Part shown: one piece after another, positions 31,354 through 40,032 of the stretch | How the letters are laid out: every line of letters starts with the position of its first letter | How positions within the stretch are numbered: the stretch's first letter is position 1 | From: Muribaculaceae bacterium | GTDB lineage: Bacteria > Bacteroidota > Bacteroidia > Bacteroidales > Muribaculaceae | DNA: 47,283 nucleotides | Assembly (NCBI GenBank): GCA_029058745.1 | Contig: JAIDXM010000104.1 | Span: forward strand, 1-47,283 | Direction: 5' to 3' | Position numbers and translations under genes: made by a program | Notes under the pieces: model-generated | What the model was told of the DNA's origin: nothing | Databases searched by the model: none | Seen by the model: only the letters and a program-made list of their open reading frames with translations

Positions 31354-32225
31354 TGAATAAGACAGCACATAAATTCATGTTTGTTGCATTGTCAGCTATG
31401 TCTGTATGGCTGCCTGTCAACGCTCAGAAAAAGATAACGCCTGTTGACGATGACCCGACAAAGCCCCGGCAGCCGGTTTTGCATTATTATGACAAACACG
31501 GAAACCCTCTTGAGGAGCCCGTGTTGTTTATAGCGGACCTTGACACCGCTAAGCGTGCCGGCCCAAAGCCGGTTTATCCTTTGTTGCATTCAGTAAGCGT
31601 AGGTGCGAATTTCTTTGACGGTGTGATGATGCTTGCAGGACAGAAGCACGCGAGTTTTGATGTGTGGGCTGAGCTGTCGCTCCACAATTGGATTCAACCG
31701 GTTGTGGAATTGGGTGTTGGATATGCCGACAGCCGTCCGGAAGAGGGCAATTTTCACTATAAGGGGAAACCGTCATTCTATGGGAAGTTGGGATTGAACT
31801 ATAATTTTCTTTATAAGAGCAATCCGGACTATCAGATTCATGTCGGATTTCGTGGAGGCTATTCATCATTCCGCTATGATATAACAGATATCACCATAAA
31901 TTCATCATATTGGGGACAGAGCAATACGTTTTCCATAATGAACCAAAAGGCACATGCCCTTTATGGAGAGGTGGTGGGCGGTATTAAAGTGAACATATGG
32001 AAAAATATTGGCATGGGCTGGGATTTCCGTTACCGTTTCAAATTCAAGACAAGCAATGGCAGCAACTCCTCGCCATGGTTTATCCCCGGTTATGGCACAA
32101 ATTCACCATTGTCGGCATCTTTTTCTCTGATATATACTCTTCCGTTGAATAAGAAGAGGCCGGATAATGTCTCTGTTGATGATATCAGCGAAGACTCCGC
32201 GACGCAGGAGCACCCGGACAAATAG
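31350..32225 (+). CDS. DUF6048-like outer-membrane beta-barrel protein
   Basis: A 291-residue protein with a signal peptide (MMNKTAHKFMFVALSAMSVW, cut after VNAQ) and a barrel-like body of alternating hydrophobic strands (HNWIQPVVELGVGYAD, QIHVGFRGGYSSF, GMGWDFRYRFKFK), ending LSASFSLIYTLPL and a hydrophilic tail. It is of the DUF6048 family of Bacteroidales, linked to DUF6452. The function is unknown; a structural or transport role in the outer membrane is possible. Confidence 0.75.
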   Translation: MMNKTAHKFMFVALSAMSVWLPVNAQKKITPVDDDPTKPRQPVLHYYDKHGNPLEEPVLFIADLDTAKRAGPKPVYPLLHSVSVGANFFDGVMMLAGQKHASFDVWAELSLHNWIQPVVELGVGYADSRPEEGNFHYKGKPSFYGKLGLNYNFLYKSNPDYQIHVGFRGGYSSFRYDITDITINSSYWGQSNTFSIMNQKAHALYGEVVGGIKVNIWKNIGMGWDFRYRFKFKTSNGSNSSPWFIPGYGTNSPLSASFSLIYTLPLNKKRPDNVSVDDISEDSATQEHPDK

Positions 32226-32272
32226 GGAAGATGCTTTCATGTAGGTATTTGAAGATGAAAATATAGAAAAGA

Positions 32273-32304
32273 TTTGCAAGTGGCGCAAATTTTTTGTAAT
32301 TTTG
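32273..32304 (+). promoter_or_regulatory. rplU promoter
   Basis: TTTG (32273-32276) and TAATTTTG (32297-32304) are exactly 20 bases apart, a model Bacteroidetes promoter. The leader of about 80 bases to ATG 32393 contains G- and C-rich runs (about 32335-32362) that could fold and may allow feedback by ribosomal protein, but no known leader was recognised. Confidence 0.75.
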
Positions 32305-32392
32305 CAGTCGCTAATTCCGCCAAGGCTCGAAGAAGAGGGGGGTTGTAGCCCTTCCGCCCAACGGATAATAAAGAATTTCAATAAAATAGTAG

Positions 32393-32713
32393 ATGTACGC
32401 TATCGTAGAAATCAAAGGACAGCAGTTTAAGGCTGAAGAAGGTAAGTACCTTTATGTCCATCATCTCGGCGAAGAAGTGAAAGAAGGTGACGCTGTCGCT
32501 TTCGACAAGGTGCTTCTTATTGAGGCCGACGGCGACGTTAAAGTCGGTGCTCCTGCCGTTGAAGGTGCAAAAGTGAATTGTGAAGTGCTCGTTCCCCTTG
32601 TAAAGGGTGAGAAGGTGATTGTTTTCAAGAAAAAACGTCGTAAAGGCTATCGTCGTAAAAACGGTCATCGCCAGCAGTTCACCAAAGTATTGGTAAAATC
32701 AATTGAAAAGTAA
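32393..32713 (+). CDS. rplU: 50S ribosomal protein bL21
   Basis: A 106-residue protein of the large ribosomal subunit. It begins [20 protein letters not shown] and ends [20 protein letters not shown], the standard bL21 signature. It is followed after 17 bases by bL27 in the conserved rplU-rpmA order. Expression from the strong promoter upstream is expected. Confidence 0.98.
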   Translation: MYAIVEIKGQQFKAEEGKYLYVHHLGEEVKEGDAVAFDKVLLIEADGDVKVGAPAVEGAKVNCEVLVPLVKGEKVIVFKKKRRKGYRRKNGHRQQFTKVLVKSIEK

Positions 32714-32730
32714 AAAACAACTCATCAGAT

Positions 32731-32991
32731 ATGGCACATAAAAAAGGTGTCGGTAGTTCTAAGAACGGCCGCGAATCAGAAAGCAAACGACTTGGTGTGA
32801 AAATCTATGGTGGGTCAAACTGCAAAGCCGGCAACATTCTTAAGCGTCAGCGTGGCACCCAGCATCATCCCGGTCTCAATGTAGGAATGGGCAAAGATCA
32901 CACACTCTTCGCTCTCATTGACGGTGTTGTGGTATTCTCTGTTGGCAAGGAAGGCCGCAAGTTCATCAACGTACAGCCTCACCAGAATTGA
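32731..32991 (+). CDS. rpmA: 50S ribosomal protein bL27
   Basis: An 86-residue protein with the family start [20 protein letters not shown] and the core [20 protein letters not shown], close to the peptidyl transferase centre. No N-terminal extension for processing is visible, as in most Gram-negative bacteria. It ends before a strong hairpin. Confidence 0.98.
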   Translation: MAHKKGVGSSKNGRESESKRLGVKIYGGSNCKAGNILKRQRGTQHHPGLNVGMGKDHTLFALIDGVVVFSVGKEGRKFINVQPHQN

Positions 32992-33052
32992 TAAGATTTT
33001 TTGCGGACATTTAAATAAGATGATGTCTTGTTTGAATATCCCGTCAATGTAT

Positions 33053-33088
33053 AAAATAAGGCTATCCCCAAAAGGATAGCCTTATTTT
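33053..33088. terminator. Bidirectional terminator between rpmA and the DoxX gene
   Basis: Arms 33053-33067 (AAAATAAGGCTATCC) and 33074-33088 are exact complements with a six-base loop; T-runs occur on both sides. It ends rplU-rpmA on the plus strand and the DoxX gene on the minus strand; the DoxX stop codon begins at its right arm. Confidence 0.85.
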
Positions 33089-33690
33089 CATAGTTCTTCA
33101 ATCCGATTGCGGAAGGCTTTGTATGAAAGCCTTTCGTTTTCAATTTTTCTGCGTTTTGCGGAGGCTTTGTTAATGATAGCCTTGCGAAGCAGAAAGTCGC
33201 AAGAGAATTTTCCGGCGCCAAAAATAAGGAACACGAGGCTTCCGAAAAGCGACATCATGGCCTGAAGGTTGAATATTCCGGATAATATGGAGACAATTGA
33301 AAGAGCCCCGAACATCATGGTTGTGGCAAAAGAGGCGAACCGTGTCAGGAGTCCTAAGGCAATCAAGGTGCCCGAGATGATTTCGGCCACGGCGAAATCA
33401 AAGTCGGAAATAAGAGATTCCTGAGCTTCGATTTCTCCCACGATAATAAAAGAGCCTGAGACAATCAGCATAGCGGCGAACAGAGAACGGAAGAGAAGCA
33501 TATAGCCTCCGAATTTGTCCACACCCGGAGCAAGGGATGCAAACAAGAAGTCAAGTGTCTTTTTCTTAGCCGGTTTTGCGATGTTGTTGTATATTCGAGA
33601 GCGTCGCAATATACGGCATGCAGTGTCTGGATGTAGTGCGCCAAGCGTTTTTTTTGCAGGGTCAACCGATATAATGTCTGATAGATTCAT
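33088..33690 (-). CDS. DoxX family membrane protein
   Basis: About 200 residues, with start ATG 33690 (MNLSDIISVDPAKKTLGALH), since the upstream extension is not protein-like. Four membrane helices follow: about 60-85, 95-120, 125-145 and 145-165. GGYMLLFRSLFAAMLIVSGS and ALGLLTRFASFATTMMF match the DoxX pattern. The family is linked with thiol or quinone redox processes, but the role here is not known. The C terminus is basic and hydrophilic. Confidence 0.75.
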   Translation of the reverse strand: MNLSDIISVDPAKKTLGALHPDTACRILRRSRIYNNIAKPAKKKTLDFLFASLAPGVDKFGGYMLLFRSLFAAMLIVSGSFIIVGEIEAQESLISDFDFAVAEIISGTLIALGLLTRFASFATTMMFGALSIVSILSGIFNLQAMMSLFGSLVFLIFGAGKFSCDFLLRKAIINKASAKRRKIENERLSYKAFRNRIEEL

Positions 33691-33908
33691 AGAGGAGTGG
33701 TGTTTAATTGATGATGTCGAGGGGAGATGGAAATAATTGAGATGTGTTTTCAATTACTCAATTAAAACGAAATGTGCAATGGTTTGGTTCAGTGTGAAAA
33801 GTTTATACATCGAGGGTTGCACAGTTTTGTCATTGACAGAGATTTAACTGAAAATTGGCTTATATAATATTTCGTGTCAAAATATTGTAATTATTTTTTT
33901 AAAAAAAA

Positions 33909-33939
33909 TTGTAAAATAATCATAAAAATATTATATTTG
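33909..33939 (+). promoter_or_regulatory. Promoter of the C10 peptidase gene
   Basis: TTG (33909-33911) and TATATTTG (33932-33939) are separated by 20 bases in a very AT-rich region. The leader to ATG 34090 is about 145 bases. The region between DoxX and this gene (33691-34089) holds no other gene. Confidence 0.55.
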
Positions 33940-34089
33940 CGACGAGAATCCTTTTTCGGATTATTTGTTGTTTTGGCTTGACATATTCTTTTGATAAAAT
34001 GATATAGATTGTTTTGTTGCGAGTGTGTCTTTCCTTATTTTTACCATTGATATTGGATTATTATTGTGTTACTTAATAAGGTTAATGTT

Positions 34090-35319
34090 ATGTATAAGAT
34101 TGTCAAGGCTATGTTGCCGTTTTCTTTAATTTTTTCTGGTTGCTCTTCTTATAATGAAATGCCGGAAGATGCTGGGATTGTGCCTAATGAAGAATACGAT
34201 AGGGTTGAAAATATTTTGGAAAAGGTTTCCAGAATGTATGGAATGATTTATAAAGATAAAAAACATTATACAAAGGAGAGTGTGACAACTATAGAACCGC
34301 TTGAATTCCATGATACAAGAGGAGGAACGTGTGTATCTCCGGATTTATATATCGTGAATTATGGGGATAACGAAGGTTTTGCAGTCCTCTCAAATGCTGA
34401 TGAGAGGGATGACATAGTTTTATATGCCATATCAGACGAAGGCTCTTTGCATTTAGGAGATACAGTTTCGAACAAAGGGCTGAGTTGGTATATAAATATC
34501 TTTCTCCCACAATTATGTTCGGAAGGAAATGAAGTGAAGAGAGTTAATCAGGCTAATAAAAGAGCTATTGAGAAAGACACGGCTATGACTGGGAAACTGG
34601 AATGGGTGCAAACCAAGACAGTTTTAAGTGAGCCTATTTTAGGAAAGAACTTATCGTTATTTCATCAGCGTTATCCATTTAACACCTATTGCTATACTTT
34701 GACAGGAGATCATGCTTTGACCGGTTGTGCACCCTTGGCAGTTGGTACAGTATTATCACATTATCAATGGCCTTTGTCATTAAATGGATATTCGTTTAAT
34801 TGGAGTGAAATGATGGCAAACCGATATGATGACGACTGGTACAGGCTTTTCGAGGTGCTTGGGCGCTCAGAATACTTGAATGCATCATATGGAATCAATG
34901 CTACAGGTGTTATCCCATCCAATGTCATACCGACATTTTCAAAAATCGGGTATTCCGGTGCTAAAAAAGAATACTTTAGAAGTGACATTTTAAATTCACA
35001 ATTAAAGGATGGCAATCCTATGCTCTGTTATGGATATGCTAATAATTTGGATGATAATACAGTAAGCGGACATATCTGGATAATAGACGGGGGATACCTG
35101 ATTACTGCTACTTCCTATTTGGATGGAGTCGTTTGTGGTTCAGAGAATCTTGAATATTACCATTGTGTCTGGGGGTTTGATGGCGTTGGAAATGGATATT
35201 TCTTATACGGAGGAAGTTCATTGGGTGGAAGTGCGGATGTATATGACGAATGGAGTTACGGGGTGGTAAGAAACTATACTGATTTAAGTATTATATACGG
35301 TTTTAAACCACAAAGATAA
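34090..35319 (+). CDS. C10 family cysteine protease lipoprotein (streptopain-like)
   Basis: A 409-residue secreted protease. The lipobox is LIFSGCSS, so the protein is likely lipid-anchored and surface or periplasmic. A prodomain with NYGDNEGFAVLSNADERDD resembles the C10/Spi inhibitory propeptide. The catalytic region has LTGCAPLAVGTVLSHY with Cys213 and GHIWIIDGG with His328, the C10 dyad. Start ATG 34090 (MYKIVKAMLPFSLIF) fits a signal peptide; a GTG at 34066 is further away. The gene is much more AT-rich than its neighbours, which suggests transfer. It is followed by a serpin gene, a possible inhibitor. Confidence 0.88.
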   Translation: MYKIVKAMLPFSLIFSGCSSYNEMPEDAGIVPNEEYDRVENILEKVSRMYGMIYKDKKHYTKESVTTIEPLEFHDTRGGTCVSPDLYIVNYGDNEGFAVLSNADERDDIVLYAISDEGSLHLGDTVSNKGLSWYINIFLPQLCSEGNEVKRVNQANKRAIEKDTAMTGKLEWVQTKTVLSEPILGKNLSLFHQRYPFNTYCYTLTGDHALTGCAPLAVGTVLSHYQWPLSLNGYSFNWSEMMANRYDDDWYRLFEVLGRSEYLNASYGINATGVIPSNVIPTFSKIGYSGAKKEYFRSDILNSQLKDGNPMLCYGYANNLDDNTVSGHIWIIDGGYLITATSYLDGVVCGSENLEYYHCVWGFDGVGNGYFLYGGSSLGGSADVYDEWSYGVVRNYTDLSIIYGFKPQR

Positions 35320-35516
35320 CTATAAAATGGTTTGGTAATTTCTATCTAAGGATGAACTGTCATGACAATCGGATAAAATAATTATGGATTTCAGGCTTTG
35401 AAGGCAATCATTCATTCGGGAAGATCTTTCCTGATGCGTTTGAATTGTACGGACACTATATAAATTTAGATATCTAAGAGAAATCATAAACAATATTAAT
35501 CTAAAATCAATAAACG

Positions 35517-36716
35517 ATGAAAAAGATTGGGATTATAGCATTTCTTTTTGTTGGAGTGCTGGGAAGCGGATGTTCCTCTGAGACTCCTGGAGGGGAGACT
35601 GAGAATGCCTATCGCCAACTTCCTCTTACGGCGGCAACGAGGGGGGCGGTTGAAGTGAATAACGGTTTTGCCGTGAAATTGCTTAAGGAGATTAGTTCCA
35701 AGGAAGATGGGAATGTGTGTATCTCTCCGATAAGCGTTTCAACGGCGGTTTCCATGTTTGCCAATGGAGACGACGATGAAAGCCGCGACAAAGCATTGGC
35801 TGTTTTGGGATATTCAAAGGGAAGGGAAGGCCTTGAGACATTGAATTCATATAACAGCCTTATGTTGGAGAATCTGCCTATCCTTGACAGGACTACGAGA
35901 TGCATGATTTCAAACTCATTGTGGAATGCGGGAATCCGGCCGTTCACTGCAGATTTCAAATCAACTGTGTCTGCTGTGTACAATGCAGAAAGTTTCGACA
36001 TGCATCCGGGTGACTCAAAAGGCAGGGAAAGAATCAACCAGTGGATAGAAGGTAAGACAGACGGAATGATTAAAACATTCCTTACAGAAGACCTTTTGAG
36101 CGATGTCGCTTTGGTGAATGCCTGTTATTTCCAGGGCAAATGGAAAGTGCCTTTCGATATAAAGGACACAACAAAGGATGAGTTCCTTAACATTGACGGA
36201 ACGAGTGGTAAGGCGGAATTCATGAAAAACAAAGATGTGTTTTACTATTCTGAGACGGATGATGCATGTTCCGTGAGAATGCCGTATGGCAATGGAAATT
36301 TTGCGATGTATCTCCTTCTCCCTAAGGAAGGATATGGACTGGAAGACATTATGAAACCGGAAACGGTAAATACAGTTGTTGATAACAAGGAATTGTATGA
36401 GGTGGATTTGAGAGTTCCCTCGTTTAATCATTCTTATAAATGCGACCTTGTAGGTTCACTTGAGAATCTTGGCATGAAGAAAGAGTTTGAGGGAGTTGTG
36501 GAGAATGATGTCTATACCCTTAATATGATGCTCCATGGGGTTGAGATAAAGGTTGACGAGGAGGGAACATCTTCGTCTTCAACTACTGTGTCTGGGATGT
36601 TGACATCTCCGGGACTGCGTGATGTGGAGATGGTATTCAACCGGCCGTTCATTTATTTTATTTGTGAGGAATCGACAAAGTCAATACTGTTCATTGGGAC
36701 GGTGACAAAATTTTAA
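35517..36716 (+). CDS. Serpin-family lipoprotein protease inhibitor
   Basis: A 399-residue serpin with a signal peptide and lipobox (VGVLGSGCSS), so it is anchored in the membrane. Serpins trap proteases by a mobile reactive loop. Visible motifs are VCISPISVSTAVSMFANG, NACYFQGKWKVPFD, VRMPYGNGNFAMYLLLP, and VDEEGTSSSSTTVSGMLTSP, the hinge and loop, then FNRPFIYFICEESTKSILFIG. The hinge EEGT followed by small residues fits an inhibitory serpin. A possible promoter of weak spacing is at about 35439-35468. It lies next to the C10 protease gene; whether it inhibits that or host proteases is unknown. Confidence 0.93.
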   Translation: MKKIGIIAFLFVGVLGSGCSSETPGGETENAYRQLPLTAATRGAVEVNNGFAVKLLKEISSKEDGNVCISPISVSTAVSMFANGDDDESRDKALAVLGYSKGREGLETLNSYNSLMLENLPILDRTTRCMISNSLWNAGIRPFTADFKSTVSAVYNAESFDMHPGDSKGRERINQWIEGKTDGMIKTFLTEDLLSDVALVNACYFQGKWKVPFDIKDTTKDEFLNIDGTSGKAEFMKNKDVFYYSETDDACSVRMPYGNGNFAMYLLLPKEGYGLEDIMKPETVNTVVDNKELYEVDLRVPSFNHSYKCDLVGSLENLGMKKEFEGVVENDVYTLNMMLHGVEIKVDEEGTSSSSTTVSGMLTSPGLRDVEMVFNRPFIYFICEESTKSILFIGTVTKF

Positions 36717-36733
36717 GGGAGATATACGGTATG

Positions 36734-36769
36734 ATAACGGGCACGCACCTAAGGGTGCGTGCCCGTTAT
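36734..36769. terminator. Terminator after the serpin gene
   Basis: Sixteen perfect base pairs: ATAACGGGCACGCACC (36734-36749) and its complement (36754-36769), with a TAAG loop. It is a strong hairpin, read from either strand, between the serpin and thymidine kinase promoters. Confidence 0.85.
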
Positions 36770-36810
36770 GTTTCAGGTCGGGTGAATATGATGCTATGTC
36801 GAAAAAAAAA

Positions 36811-36842
36811 TTTGGAGATTGAAATAAAAGATGCTACCTTTA
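36811..36842 (+). promoter_or_regulatory. tdk promoter
   Basis: TTTG (36811-36814) and TACCTTTA (36835-36842) are 20 bases apart, one mismatch to TAnnTTTG. The leader to ATG 36871 is about 25 bases. Confidence 0.5.
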
Positions 36843-36870
36843 CATTGAAATTAAAAATGATTCTGGAGAC

Positions 36871-37467
36871 ATGAAACGAATCGGCAAGCTGTATTTCCGT
36901 TATGGTACTATGGGGTCTGCAAAGACAGCCATACTCCTTACCACAGCATATAATTTTGAAGAAAGGGGAATGGCATATCTTTGCTTCAAGCCCGTCACCG
37001 ACACCCGGGAAGCACGCAATGTAATCCGGAGCCGCATAGGGATAGAGCGGGAGTGTAAATGGATATATCAGGATACTGATTTATATGAGCTGGTATGTCA
37101 TTTGAACGAAGATGGAGGTATGTTGCCCGGCTGGATGCTTGTGGATGAGGCCCAGTTTCTCACATCCTTGCAGGTTGACCAACTTGCCCGCGTAGTGGAT
37201 GATTTCGGATGTAATGTTATATGTTTCGGACTTCGCACTGATTTCCAGACACATCTTTTTGAAGGCTCTCGTCGTCTGTTTGAGATTGCGGATTCAATAG
37301 AGGAGGTTAAATCAACGTGTTCCTGCGGGCGAAAAACCATAGTGAACGCGAGGATTGACAGCGACGGAAAGATAATCACAGAGGGGGAACAAGTAGAGAT
37401 TGGCGGAAATGACAGATATGTCGCCGTTTGCCGCAAATGTTGGAGAGAAAAGAGAATAGACGATTGA
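36871..37467 (+). CDS. tdk: Thymidine kinase (type II)
   Basis: Phosphorylates thymidine in the salvage pathway. 198 residues. P-loop is FRYGTMGSAKTAILL, a variant of GPMxSGKT, and the DEAQ motif is LVDEAQFLT. The zinc site is formed by STCSCG and VCRKCW. The lasso region RYVAV near the end is also present. It is followed after 28 bases by the CyuA-like gene. Confidence 0.9.
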   Translation: MKRIGKLYFRYGTMGSAKTAILLTTAYNFEERGMAYLCFKPVTDTREARNVIRSRIGIERECKWIYQDTDLYELVCHLNEDGGMLPGWMLVDEAQFLTSLQVDQLARVVDDFGCNVICFGLRTDFQTHLFEGSRRLFEIADSIEEVKSTCSCGRKTIVNARIDSDGKIITEGEQVEIGGNDRYVAVCRKCWREKRIDD

Positions 37468-37495
37468 TACTGGCAAAACTTCAAATATAATCACC

Positions 37496-38782
37496 ATGCT
37501 TGATGAAAAAACTCGTAAGGACATAATCTCCTTGATGCACAGGGAGGTTGTGCCGGCAATCGGATGTACAGAGCCTGTTGCCGTCGCGTTGTGTGTGGCC
37601 AAGGCAACGGAACTCCTCGGGACTGTGCCAGAACGGTTGGAACTCAGACTTAGCGGTAATATCCTTAAAAATGCTATGGGTGTGGGTATTCCCGGCACCG
37701 GGATGATAGGCTTGCCCATAGCGGTGGCTCTTGGTGCGCTTGTAGGCAGGTCGTCATATGGTCTTGAAGTGCTTCGGGAAGTCACGCCGGATGCAGTTGA
37801 GAAGGGTAGGGCTTATATATCGGAGGGACGTATATCGATAAAGCTTTGCGAGGATGCGCCATCCAACCTTCATATCGAAGTTGTCGCCTCAGACAATGCC
37901 GGCAACACCTCGGAGGCAGTCATATCAGGGACACACACTAATTTCGTATATCTTAGGGTTGGAAACTCTGTTATAAAGTCAGATAATCCCGTAACGGACG
38001 GCGATGAGAACCAAGAGAGAGACAGAGAACTCGACATGCGCACGGTGTATGATTTCGCTATGACTGCTCCATTGGAGGAAATCCGTTTCATATTGGAATC
38101 GAGGTCACTTAACAAGGCGGCCGCCGAGCTTGCTCTTGACGGTGGCTACGGGCATTCACTCGGATATGCGGTGAGAAGTCACGGACGAAAATATTTTGGA
38201 GACTCTCCACTCGCTCACATCATAAGTTACACATCGGCGGCTTGTGATGCCCGAATGGGAGGCGCTCCGGTAGCCGTTATGTCAAATTCCGGAAGTGGCA
38301 ACCAGGGAATCTGCGCCACGATGCCGGTAGTGAGTTTCGCAGAGGATGTTCATGCCGGAGAGGAAGACACGATACGTGCGTTGGTATTGAGCCATCTTAC
38401 AAGTATCTATATCAAACAGAGTCTTGGCCGTCTTTCCGCATTGTGTGGTTGTGTTGTGGCATCTACCGGGGCATCCAGTGGAATAACCTATCTTATGGGT
38501 GGGGGATATGAGGAAATCTGCTCTGCTGTAAAGAATATGATTGCGAATCTGACAGGCATGATTTGCGACGGGGCCAAACCTTCTTGCTCATTGAAAATAT
38601 CGTCTGGCGTATCTACTGCACTCATGTCTGCCATGCTTGCTATGGATGGTAAATGTGTCACGGCGGCAGAAGGAATCATAAGCGATGATGTCGATCGTTC
38701 GATCCATAACCTGACATCTATAGGCAGAGAGGCGATGAAAGAGACCGACAGGCTTGTAATGGAGATAATGACCACTAAATAG
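37496..38782 (+). CDS. CyuA/UPF0597-type L-cysteine desulfidase or serine dehydratase-like lyase
   Basis: A 428-residue protein of the UPF0597 family (E. coli YhaM/CyuA), related to the alpha part of Fe-S L-serine dehydratases. Cys24 in PAIGCTEPVAVAL and later Cys residues (SGSGNQGICATMPV, GCVVASTGASSGI) can bind a 4Fe-4S cluster. Members degrade L-cysteine to pyruvate, ammonia and sulfide. The exact substrate cannot be settled from the sequence. It is in one direction with tdk, and its stop is 20 bases from the stop of the opposite-strand genes, without a clear hairpin. Confidence 0.8.
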   Translation: MLDEKTRKDIISLMHREVVPAIGCTEPVAVALCVAKATELLGTVPERLELRLSGNILKNAMGVGIPGTGMIGLPIAVALGALVGRSSYGLEVLREVTPDAVEKGRAYISEGRISIKLCEDAPSNLHIEVVASDNAGNTSEAVISGTHTNFVYLRVGNSVIKSDNPVTDGDENQERDRELDMRTVYDFAMTAPLEEIRFILESRSLNKAAAELALDGGYGHSLGYAVRSHGRKYFGDSPLAHIISYTSAACDARMGGAPVAVMSNSGSGNQGICATMPVVSFAEDVHAGEEDTIRALVLSHLTSIYIKQSLGRLSALCGCVVASTGASSGITYLMGGGYEEICSAVKNMIANLTGMICDGAKPSCSLKISSGVSTALMSAMLAMDGKCVTAAEGIISDDVDRSIHNLTSIGREAMKETDRLVMEIMTTK

Positions 38783-38802
38783 CGATTGTCCGGGTAGTTT
38801 CT

Positions 38803-39369
38803 TCACTCAGCGCCCTTATCGATGGGGTGGGAGTCTCGAATTTCCCCCATCGTAAAAGATACAGGACTGATAGCCACCTTATATGGAATCGCGGGTCTTC
38901 TTGATTCCGCGCTTCTGAAATAATAATAAGACAACTGAGAGTCCCAGGTGGAAATCTCAAGTTTTCGTGTTTCGTAAGGGGGAATAAGGCATCTCAAACC
39001 GGCTGTCCTTTTGTGCAGCATACGTCCCGTCATGTCCGTATAGGTGATTTCAACGGCGATTTCTTTTATAGAGAACCGAGTGTTGTTGGTGACCAGGAAT
39101 GCTTCCTTGAGAGCCGACGCGGGTTTGTCATATCCAGAGAAAATTACTGAATCTTTAGGGAAGGTCATTTTTTCGCCCTCCGGAGAGAGGAATACAAAAC
39201 CGTTTTTGACAGACACTTTCGTCTCCATCTTCTTCCGGGAGTGTTCCTCCCGGTTTTCTTTTTGCGATTTCGTCTCCACCTTGAGGGATTGCCTTATCTT
39301 TTTTGCATCCGCACATAACGGGATGATGCAAGCAAGCAAGGCAATTGTGAATTCGGCGACAGTTCTCAT
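38803..39369 (-). CDS. Secreted protein of unknown function, last gene of the parE run
   Basis: About 188 residues, with start ATG 39369 (MRTVAEFTIALLACIIPLCA), a signal peptide; a longer frame to 39405 overlaps the upstream gene. A Lys/Glu-rich linker (KSQKENREEHSRKKMETKV) is followed by a beta-sandwich-like domain (AFLVTNNTRFSIKEIAVEITY..., ISTWDSQLSYYYFRS), which resembles FxLYD-type sandwich proteins. Not identified further. Possibly part of an envelope system with the DUF3078 gene upstream. Confidence 0.6.
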   Translation of the reverse strand: MRTVAEFTIALLACIIPLCADAKKIRQSLKVETKSQKENREEHSRKKMETKVSVKNGFVFLSPEGEKMTFPKDSVIFSGYDKPASALKEAFLVTNNTRFSIKEIAVEITYTDMTGRMLHKRTAGLRCLIPPYETRKLEISTWDSQLSYYYFRSAESRRPAIPYKVAISPVSFTMGEIRDSHPIDKGAE

Positions 39370-39401
39370 ATCAAATTGATTAAAGTGGATTGGAATTATT
39401 G

Positions 39402-40028
39402 TCAAAGATACCTCGGAGAGCGCCGGGATGAGCCGTTGCCGTCGTATGACGGATATATCCTGACCATTCCGGCAGGTGGATTAGCCTTTGGCTTTGACGT
39501 AGAAGTTCCGATTCTTACAATCCTCCACATTTTCGGGAGCAAAATGGAAGGATTCAGCGAAAACCGGAGTTTCAGGCTCTTTTCCTCCTTATCCAGTATT
39601 ATTGTCTCCCCGTCTTTTGAGAGTGTGGCGATACAAGACCTTGGGTTTGACAGAATCCCTTTTTTCCGTTGGGTAAACAGCTCAATCTTGAATTTGCCCT
39701 CATTAGGGGTGGCATGAAGTTTTCCGATTATATCGCCTGGTTTCAGAGAGCAGTCGGATGTCTCTATCACAGAAATCGAATAAGACTGAAGAGCGGTAGA
39801 TGATATTCTGGCATCTCGCAAGACAAGCACGGTTACATTGTCGTCAGGATATATCCATATCCCCTCCGGCTGTTCGATGGGTATGGAGTCGCATATTCGT
39901 CTGGCCATGTCGATGTCATATGCCACAGGACAACGGGCCGACATGGTGAAAAAACAGCAAAGCGTGCATACCGTCGCCACAAGAACTGTGACGGATATGC
40001 ACGCTTTATTATTGCCTCCGGGCATCAT
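39402..40028 (-). CDS. Membrane-associated protein of unknown function
   Basis: A 208-residue protein with an N-terminal hydrophobic segment (VTVLVATVCTLCCFFTM) and a periplasmic domain. The end PPAGMVRIYPSYDGNGSSRR is a well-defined motif that I believe is conserved among Bacteroidales homologues, but the function is unknown. It begins right after the DUF3078 gene stop and overlaps the longer frame of the next gene. Co-transcription with the S41 and DUF3078 genes is likely. Confidence 0.6.
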   Translation of the reverse strand: MMPGGNNKACISVTVLVATVCTLCCFFTMSARCPVAYDIDMARRICDSIPIEQPEGIWIYPDDNVTVLVLRDARISSTALQSYSISVIETSDCSLKPGDIIGKLHATPNEGKFKIELFTQRKKGILSNPRSCIATLSKDGETIILDKEEKSLKLRFSLNPSILLPKMWRIVRIGTSTSKPKANPPAGMVRIYPSYDGNGSSRRSPRYL

Positions 40029-40032
40029 GTCG

